Notes under the pieces: model-generated
The model's database searches: none
The model's input: only the letters and a program-made list of their open reading frames with translations
What the model was told of the DNA's origin: nothing
DNA from: Sphingomonas_L flavalba_A
GTDB lineage: Bacteria > Pseudomonadota > Alphaproteobacteria > Sphingomonadales > Sphingomonadaceae
Assembly: GCF_047553045.1 (NCBI RefSeq)
Contig: NZ_CP180208.1
Location: 2,046,001-2,110,000, forward strand
Reading direction: 5' to 3'
DNA length: 64,000 nucleotides
Part shown: positions 58,772 through 64,000 of the stretch, one piece after another
Layout: every line of letters begins with the position of its first letter
Numbering within the stretch: position 1 is the first letter of the stretch
Translations under genes and position numbers: made by a program

Positions 58772-59197
58772 ATGTTCAGGACGTTGGACGACGGGTTGCT
58801 GGTCGCGCCGCAGATCAGCCTCGACGCGGTCGCGGTGGCGGCGGCGGAGGGCGTGACCCTCATCATCAACAACCGCCCCGACGGGGAAGAGGCGGGCCAG
58901 CCCTCCGGCGACGCGATCCGCGCCGCGGCGGAAGCGGCGGGCATCGGCTATGTCGCGATCCCGGTCAGCCATGCCGGCTTTTCCCATCCGCAGATCGCCG
59001 CGATGCAGGCCGCGCTCGCCGGGGCGGACGGGCCGGTGCTCGCCTATTGCCGGTCGGGCACCCGCTCGACCTTCCTGTGGGCGCTGACGCGGGCGCAGGC
59101 GGGCGATCCGGTGGAAACGATCGCCGGCAAGGCGGCCGGCGCCGGCTATGACGTCGCGCCGATCGCGCCGATGCTTCAGGCGCTGGCCGCACGGTGA
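58772..59197 (+). CDS. DUF442/TIGR01244-type protein-tyrosine-phosphatase-like protein
   Basis: A 141-residue protein. ATG at 58772 follows GGGAG by 8 nt. It has the TIGR01244 pattern: LVAPQISLDAVAVAAAEGVTLIINNRPDGEE and the active-site loop AYCRSGTRSTFLWAL with nucleophile Cys93 and Arg98. Family members include the phosphatase-like domain of beta-lactamase-hydrolase-like proteins, linked to sulfide and redox metabolism. First of a run of four genes. Confidence 0.85.
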   Translation: MFRTLDDGLLVAPQISLDAVAVAAAEGVTLIINNRPDGEEAGQPSGDAIRAAAEAAGIGYVAIPVSHAGFSHPQIAAMQAALAGADGPVLAYCRSGTRSTFLWALTRAQAGDPVETIAGKAAGAGYDVAPIAPMLQALAAR

Positions 59198-59604
59198 ACC
59201 CGTGGGTGCTCCTCGGCTCGCTGGCCGGGGTGCTCGGGCTTGCCGCCTTTGCCCGGCTGCTCGGTCTCGGCGGCGGCCGGATCGCCGACGCAGCGGAGGC
59301 CTGCCGTCTGGCGGAGACGCATGTCAGCGGCTTCGTGGCGCTGCGCGGCATCGTCGCCACCGACGGTCAGACGGCGCTGGTCCTCACCACCGCCGGCCCG
59401 CCGGTGGTTCTCAAGATCCACGGCGCCCAACCCGCCGCTCGTAAATTGCCTGAGCAATTTCGCGTAAACACTCTTAACAACAAGATAATCATCGAGACCG
59501 GCGACCGGCCTTTCGGCGCCGTGACCCTCGCCCTTGCCGACGCCACCGCCGCGCGCGATATAGTTGACATTCTTGTCAGCAGCGGCGGGGCGGCCTGTGT
59601 TTGA
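59194..59604 (+). CDS. Membrane-anchored protein of unknown function
   Basis: A 136-residue protein starting at GTG 59194 within the previous stop (GTGA). One N-terminal hydrophobic segment (PWVLLGSLAGVLGLAAFARLLGLG), then a small soluble domain with ADAAEACRLAETHVSGFVALRGIVATDGQTALV. Similar arrangements occur in small conserved sphingomonad proteins that are not characterised. Translationally coupled to both neighbours. Confidence 0.7.
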   Translation: MNPWVLLGSLAGVLGLAAFARLLGLGGGRIADAAEACRLAETHVSGFVALRGIVATDGQTALVLTTAGPPVVLKIHGAQPAARKLPEQFRVNTLNNKIIIETGDRPFGAVTLALADATAARDIVDILVSSGGAACV

Positions 59605-60484
59605 CCCGGTAACCTATGCGGTACCCTTCTTCATCGCGCTGGTGCTGGCCGAAATGCTGGTCGCCCGCCTCCGCGACCGCCGCCGCTACTGCCCCCGCGA
59701 CACGCTGACCTCGTTGATGCTCGGCTTCGGCAGCACCGTTGCCGGCGCCCTCTCCGCCGGTGCTGTGTTCTGGCTGGCGGTGCAGGTCTGGCAACTGGCG
59801 CCGGTTCACATCCCCTATGTCTGGTGGGCCTGGGCGCTGTGCTTCGTCCTCGACGACCTCGCCTATTACGTGTTCCACCGCTCGGCCCACCGGGTCCGCT
59901 GGTTCTGGGCCAGCCACGTCATCCACCATTCCAGCCAGCACTATAATCTGTCGACGGCGCTGCGGCAGACATGGACCGGCTTCTTCTCCGCCGCCTTCAT
60001 CTTCCGCCTGCCACTGTTCCTGCTCGGCTTCCCACCGGCGATGGTGTTCGTCTGCGGCGGCATCAACCTGATCTACCAGTTCTGGATTCACACCGAAACG
60101 ATCGACCGCCTGCCCCGCTGGTTCGAAGCGGTGATGAACACCCCGTCCCACCACCGCGTCCACCACGCCACCAACCCGCGCTACCTCGACCGCAACTATG
60201 CCGGCGTGTTCATCGTCTGGGACCGGCTGTTCGGCAGCTTCGTCGCCGAACGGCCCGACGATCGCCCGCGCTACGGCATCGTCCGCAACCTCGGCAGCTT
60301 CAACATCCTGTGGGCGGCGTTTCACGAATGGATCGGCATCGCCCGCGATCTCGTCTCGGCGCGCGGCTGGCGCAGCCGCCTCGGCTATCTGTTCGGCCCG
60401 CCCGGCTGGACCCCGGACGGCAGCCGCGACACGTCGGACAGCATCCGCGCGCGCTGGCTGGCGCAAAGCGATCAGGTATCGTAG
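59597..60484 (+). CDS. Sterol desaturase / fatty acid hydroxylase family membrane protein
   Basis: A 295-residue di-iron membrane oxygenase. The three histidine boxes are intact: HRSAH, HVIHHSSQH and HHRVHH. Several membrane helices surround them. A GTG at 59597 overlapping the previous stop, with GCGGGG upstream, is the likely start; TTG codons further up (59564, 59573) lie inside the previous gene. Relatives hydroxylate or desaturate lipids, sterols or carotenoids. Substrate here is unknown. Confidence 0.87.
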   Translation: MFDPVTYAVPFFIALVLAEMLVARLRDRRRYCPRDTLTSLMLGFGSTVAGALSAGAVFWLAVQVWQLAPVHIPYVWWAWALCFVLDDLAYYVFHRSAHRVRWFWASHVIHHSSQHYNLSTALRQTWTGFFSAAFIFRLPLFLLGFPPAMVFVCGGINLIYQFWIHTETIDRLPRWFEAVMNTPSHHRVHHATNPRYLDRNYAGVFIVWDRLFGSFVAERPDDRPRYGIVRNLGSFNILWAAFHEWIGIARDLVSARGWRSRLGYLFGPPGWTPDGSRDTSDSIRARWLAQSDQVS

Positions 60485-60517
60485 CTACGCAGGCTTGGCT
60501 TTCGGGGAGGCTCAGCG

Positions 60518-60940
60518 ATGACGACGATACCGGCTATTTTCTTCCGCAACATGCGCCTGCTCGGCATCCTGTCGATCCTGCTCAGCCTCATCACCTGGGG
60601 CGTCGACCTCGCCGACCTCGTCTATCATTGCCCCTATTGCCGGATGCAGCGCAGCGTCATCGGCCTGCTCGGTATCCTGATGCTGCTGCCCAACCCGCAC
60701 CACTGGCTCGCGCGTTACTGGGCGGCGGTGTTCGGCGTCCTCGGACTGGTCGTCGCCGCTACCCAGCATTTCAACGGCTGGAAGAAGGTGTTCGCCGGCA
60801 CCTTCGAACTCGGCCCGAACTGGTATGTGAACTCCTTCATCCTGTCCGGCTTTGCGATCCTGATCATCGTCGGCCAGTTGAAACTGATCCACGAAGGCCC
60901 GCACAAGGACCTCGCACCGGCCGAACCGATCCCGGCCTGA
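60518..60940 (+). CDS. DsbB-like four-helix membrane protein with a single CPYC pair
   Basis: A 140-residue membrane protein with four hydrophobic segments. A CPYC motif (Cys38, Cys41) is followed by RMQRSVIGLLGI, similar to the CxxC-YQR start of DsbB. The second periplasmic cysteine pair of DsbB is absent: no other cysteine exists in the protein. It follows the desaturase-like gene by 33 nt and may be co-transcribed. A quinone-linked thiol oxidase or a non-redox relative are both possible. Confidence 0.6.
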   Translation: MTTIPAIFFRNMRLLGILSILLSLITWGVDLADLVYHCPYCRMQRSVIGLLGILMLLPNPHHWLARYWAAVFGVLGLVVAATQHFNGWKKVFAGTFELGPNWYVNSFILSGFAILIIVGQLKLIHEGPHKDLAPAEPIPA

Positions 60941-60955
60941 TCGGACACCCCGCCG

Positions 60956-62125
60956 CTACAGCCGCTCGACGATCGTCACGTTGGCGATACCGCCGCCCTC
61001 GCACATCGTCTGCAGGCCCCACCGCTTGCCGCGCTGCTTCAGCGCGTTGAGCAACGTCGCCATCAGCTTGACGCCGGTCGCGCCAAGCGGGTGGCCAAGC
61101 GCGATCGCGCCGCCATTGACGTTCAGCCGCGCCGGATCACCGCCGACATGCCGCAGCCAGGCCAGCGGCACCGGCGCGAACGCCTCGTTGACCTCGTACA
61201 GGTCGATGTCGGCGATCGTCATGCCGGCGCGCTTCAGCGCCCGGTCGGTGGCGTAGAGCGGTTCCTCCAGCATCACCACCGGGTCGCCGGCAGTGACGGT
61301 CAACTGGTGGATGCGGCCGATCGGAGTCAGGCCATGCGCCTTCAACGCCGTCTCGGACACGATCAGCGCCGCCGATGCGCCGTCGCACATCTGGCTGGCG
61401 TTGGCGGCGGATATCACCCCGCCCTCGCTCAGCAGCTTGACCGATCCTATTCCCTCCAGCGTCGCGTCGGCGCGGATGCCCTCGTCGGTCCGGTGCAGCA
61501 CGGTGCCGTCCTCGGTCTCGACCGGGATCGGCACGATCTCGTCGGCAAAGGCGCCGGCGGCGGTCGCGGCCGCCGCCCGCCGGTGACTGTCCAGCGCAAA
61601 GGCGTCGAGCGTGCCGCGATCGAAGCCGAACTTGCGGGCGATCATCTCGGCGCCGGTGAACTGGCTGAACGCGATGCCGGGGTAGCGCGCCTCCTGCCGC
61701 GGGCTTTTCGGTTCGCCCAGCCCTGCCTTGGCGAACAGCGTCACCGGCGATCCCATCGGCACGCGGGTCATCGATTCGACGCCGGCAGCGATCACCATGT
61801 CCTGCGTCCCGCTCATCACCGCCTGCGCGGCGAAATGGATCGCCTGTTGCGAACTGCCGCACTGCCTGTCGATCGTCACCGCCGGCACGCTTTCCGGTAG
61901 CTTCGACGCCAGCACCGCACCGCGTCCGACGTGAAAACCCTGCTCGCCGGCCTGGCCGACACAACCCATGATGACGTCGTCGATCGCCGCCGGGTCGATG
62001 CCGGCGCGATCGACCAGCGCATCCAGCGTCGCCCCCGCCAGATCGGCCGGGTGCCACCCGGCCAGCCGCCCGCCGCGCCGCCCGCCGGCCGTCCGCACCG
62101 CATCGACGATATAGGCCGTCGCCAT
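60956..62125 (-). CDS. Acetyl-CoA C-acetyltransferase (thiolase)
   Basis: A 389-residue thiolase. The nucleophile is Cys89 in DRQCGSSQQ. The C-terminal catalytic elements are in VNGGAIALGHPLGATG (His) and CEGGG (Cys375). The ATG at 62125 is preceded by AAGGAGGAAGGCG, a strong ribosome site, and fits the family start MATAYIVDAVRT; frame open upstream is not thiolase. Substrate range (acetoacetyl-CoA or longer, or degradation of aromatic/side-chain acids) cannot be told. It is divergent from the DsbA-like gene. Confidence 0.93.
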   Translation of the reverse strand: MATAYIVDAVRTAGGRRGGRLAGWHPADLAGATLDALVDRAGIDPAAIDDVIMGCVGQAGEQGFHVGRGAVLASKLPESVPAVTIDRQCGSSQQAIHFAAQAVMSGTQDMVIAAGVESMTRVPMGSPVTLFAKAGLGEPKSPRQEARYPGIAFSQFTGAEMIARKFGFDRGTLDAFALDSHRRAAAATAAGAFADEIVPIPVETEDGTVLHRTDEGIRADATLEGIGSVKLLSEGGVISAANASQMCDGASAALIVSETALKAHGLTPIGRIHQLTVTAGDPVVMLEEPLYATDRALKRAGMTIADIDLYEVNEAFAPVPLAWLRHVGGDPARLNVNGGAIALGHPLGATGVKLMATLLNALKQRGKRWGLQTMCEGGGIANVTIVERL

Positions 62126-62265
62126 CGCCTTCCTCCTTACGTAAAGGGCAATTCGTTGCCTTTTCCTTGTCCCAACCGCCGCGCCGGCACAAGGGGAAGG
62201 ACACCGACGGAGGATGGACATGGCGGCACCCGAAACCGGGGCAAACGCGGGGCGGCGCAACTGAC

Positions 62266-62925
62266 ATGGCGCGGCCGAAGCTCGATCGCCGCGATCTGTT
62301 GCTGCTCGGCGGCGCAATCGGCATCGGCGCACTGGTCTCCTTCGTCCTGCGCCGGGGCCGCGACCTCGGTGTCGACGTCGGTGATAACGCTATCGCTCAG
62401 TCGGTGCTGCACGACAGCGATTCGCCGCGCCTGCGCGCGCCGAATGCCGACCTGATCGCCGTCGTCTTCACCGACTATCTGTGCCCGGTGTGCAAGGTAT
62501 CGGCCCCGGCACTGGCCCGCGCGGTCGCCGACGACGGCCGGGTCACCCTGATCTATCGCGACTGGCCGGTGTTCGGCGAACCGGCGGTTGCCGCCGCCCG
62601 CACCGCCCTCGCCGCAGTGCCGCAGGGCATTTATCCGGCTCTGCACACCCGGCTGATGGCCGAACGGCGCCGATTGGACCCGCCGGTGCTGCGCCAGGCG
62701 GTCGAAGCGGCGGGCGGCGACTGGCCGTGGCTGCTCTCGGTGCTCGAATCGGGCGGCCGGGTCATCGACCAGCGGCTGGCGCGCAACGCCGCCGATGCCC
62801 GCGGCCTTGGCCTTGCCGGCACGCCCTCAATGCTGATCGGCCCGCTGCTGGTGCAGGGCGCACTCGACGAAACCGCGCTCAAACGCGCTTTTGCTCAGGC
62901 GCGGCAGCTCCAGATAAGCCGTTGA
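62266..62925 (+). CDS. DsbA-family thioredoxin-like protein
   Basis: A 219-residue protein with an N-terminal membrane anchor or uncleaved signal (RRDLLLLGGAIGIGALVSFVL). The thioredoxin-fold active site is CPVC (Cys73, Cys76) in FTDYLCPVCKVSAPAL, with a DsbA-type helical insert and the cis-Pro loop AGTPSMLIG. ATG at 62266. It may act with the DsbB-like protein encoded 1.3 kb away, although that protein is incomplete as a DsbB. Confidence 0.87.
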   Translation: MARPKLDRRDLLLLGGAIGIGALVSFVLRRGRDLGVDVGDNAIAQSVLHDSDSPRLRAPNADLIAVVFTDYLCPVCKVSAPALARAVADDGRVTLIYRDWPVFGEPAVAAARTALAAVPQGIYPALHTRLMAERRRLDPPVLRQAVEAAGGDWPWLLSVLESGGRVIDQRLARNAADARGLGLAGTPSMLIGPLLVQGALDETALKRAFAQARQLQISR

Positions 62926-63038
62926 TCGCAAGGGCGCCTCTCCCCTCTCGCGCGCTGCGTTGAAATATTATAACAAGGGCGCACAATGATGCGTCCCTCG
63001 GAGTCGGCCGAGCGGATCCGCCAGTGTCGGGAGCAAGG

Positions 63039-64000
63039 ATGCCTGTCGATCGCCCCAACGCCAACCTCAGGCCGCTCAGCCTGCACGTGCCGGAACCGAA
63101 ATTCCGGCCGGGCGACACGGTTGATTTCAGCGACCTCGCGGTGCCGCCTGCCGGTGCCGCGCTCCGCCCCGCCTCCGATGCGGCGCCGGATTCGTTCCGC
63201 GACCTTGCCTATGGCCTCGTCCGCGTGCTCGGCGAAGACAACCGTGCCATCGGCGCCTGGGACCCGAAACTGCCGCCGGACCGGCTACGCGCGATGCTGC
63301 GCGCGATGGCGCTGACCCGCGCGTTCGACGAACGGATGTACCGCGCCCAGCGCCAGGGCAAGACCAGCTTCTACATGAAGTCGACGGGCGAGGAGGCGAT
63401 CGCCGTCGCCGCCGCCTTCGCGCTGATGCCGGACGACATGTGTTTCCCCAGCTATCGCCAGCAGGGCCTGCTGATCGCCCGCGACTGGTCGCTGGTCGAC
63501 ATGATGAACCAGATCTATTCCAACCGGGCGGACCGGCTGCACGGCAAGCAGTTGCCGATCATGTATTCGGTCCGCGAAAAGGGTTTCTTCTCGATCTCCG
63601 GCAACCTCACCACACAATATCCGCAGGCGGTCGGCTGGGCGATGGCCAGCGCCGCCAGCGGCGACACCCGCATCGCCGCCACCTGGTGCGGCGAAGGGTC
63701 GACGGCGGAAGGGGATTTCCACTCCGCCTGCACCTTCGCCAGCGTCTACCGCGCCCCGGTGATCCTGAACGTCGTCAACAACCAGTGGGCGATCAGCAGC
63801 TTCTCCGGCTTCGCGGGGGCGGAGTCGACGACCTTCGCCGCCCGCGCCGTCGGCTACGGCATCGCCGGGCTGCGCGTCGACGGCAACGACGCGCTCGCTG
63901 TCTATGCCGCGACGGAATGGGCGGCGGAACGCGCCCGCACCAACCAGGGCCCGACGCTGATCGAACATTTCACCTACCGCGCCGAAGGCCATTCCACCTC
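63039..64000 (+). CDS. Branched-chain 2-oxoacid dehydrogenase E1 alpha subunit, cut by the window edge
   Basis: A thiamine-diphosphate enzyme subunit, translated directly from ATG 63039 (AAGG immediately upstream, GGGAG a little further). About 320 codons are present without a stop. The start MPVDRPNANLRPLSLHVPEP, the middle MALTRAFDERMYRAQRQGKTSF and later GDTRIAATWCGEGSTAEGDFHSA match the branched-chain 2-oxoacid dehydrogenase E1 alpha (BkdA1) family, the last segment being the cofactor-binding motif. The gene continues beyond base 64000, where the beta subunit would normally follow. Confidence 0.88.
   Translation, partial: MPVDRPNANLRPLSLHVPEPKFRPGDTVDFSDLAVPPAGAALRPASDAAPDSFRDLAYGLVRVLGEDNRAIGAWDPKLPPDRLRAMLRAMALTRAFDERMYRAQRQGKTSFYMKSTGEEAIAVAAAFALMPDDMCFPSYRQQGLLIARDWSLVDMMNQIYSNRADRLHGKQLPIMYSVREKGFFSISGNLTTQYPQAVGWAMASAASGDTRIAATWCGEGSTAEGDFHSACTFASVYRAPVILNVVNNQWAISSFSGFAGAESTTFAARAVGYGIAGLRVDGNDALAVYAATEWAAERARTNQGPTLIEHFTYRAEGHST

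Noticed and set aside
1..64000. CRISPR arrays, tRNA or rRNA genes, insertion sequences, prophage or toxin-antitoxin modules
   Set aside because: No regularly spaced repeats, no cloverleaf or ribosomal sequence, and no transposase, integrase or known toxin was recognised on reading both strands.

Overview
The window is high-GC DNA typical of an alphaproteobacterium of the order Sphingomonadales. I judge this from two large TonB-dependent receptors, a secreted protein ending in a PEPxxWA-CTERM sorting tail, an Atm1-type exporter next to recQ and GNAT genes, a short repeat that I recall as common in sphingomonad genomes (15393-15420), and a sigma-54/FlbD-run flagellar regulon. No rRNA, tRNA, CRISPR array or insertion sequence was seen.

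Layout. 1-6294: start of an exported protein (cut by the left edge), ispG, a divergent SPOR lipoprotein, then a minus-strand formaldehyde operon frmA-purU-fghA-flavoprotein reductase. 6380-10151: a MASE1 hybrid histidine kinase and a LuxR-type response regulator. 10276-45628: one nearly complete flagellar island of about 35 kb. On the minus strand it runs flbD-fliEFGHIJKLMNOPQR-flhB-fliD-fliS. Then come fliC (+), a PAS/HWE kinase, fliA, flhA, the flgJ-like transglycosylase, flgN, flgM, flgA and a second MotA/OmpA-like pair (all -). Last is the plus-strand run flgBCDEFGHIJKL-motA-motB. 45608-64000: luciferase-like oxidoreductase, small ORF, TonB receptor, ABC exporter, GNAT, recQ, gdhA, PEP-CTERM protein, second TonB receptor, a four-gene set (DUF442 phosphatase, unknown, sterol-desaturase-like, DsbB-like), thiolase, DsbA-like protein, and the start of a branched-chain 2-oxoacid dehydrogenase E1-alpha gene cut by the right edge.

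How the island works. It encodes basal body, hook, rod, rings, export apparatus, filament, cap and stator, plus its own control: FlbD (sigma-54 activator), FliA (sigma-28), FlgM (anti-sigma) and the chaperones FlgN and FliS. The DNA also carries readable promoters. Four sigma-54 sites match TGGC(A/C)CG-N4-TTGC with exact spacing (fliK, flgJ-transglycosylase/flhA, the MotA-like/OmpA-like/flgA operon, flgB). One good sigma-28 site precedes flgMN. CtrA-like boxes precede flbD and the flgJ/flhA operon. A dyad CGGCAA-N4-TTGCCG, proposed as the FlbD enhancer, occurs three times in the flagellar DNA. One copy lies almost exactly midway (about 88 bp each way) between the two divergent sigma-54 start points at 34556 and 34732. 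No chemotaxis, flhF/flhG, flbT, flaF or fliX gene is visible here.

The most interesting items are this shared-enhancer divergent promoter, the extra stator-like pair inside the flgA operon (its MotA-like member lacks the first membrane segment), a FlgH with no lipidation cysteine, competing hairpins in the motA leader, and a repeat element inside the 5' end of fliP. All functional calls rest on reading the sequence; no search was run.
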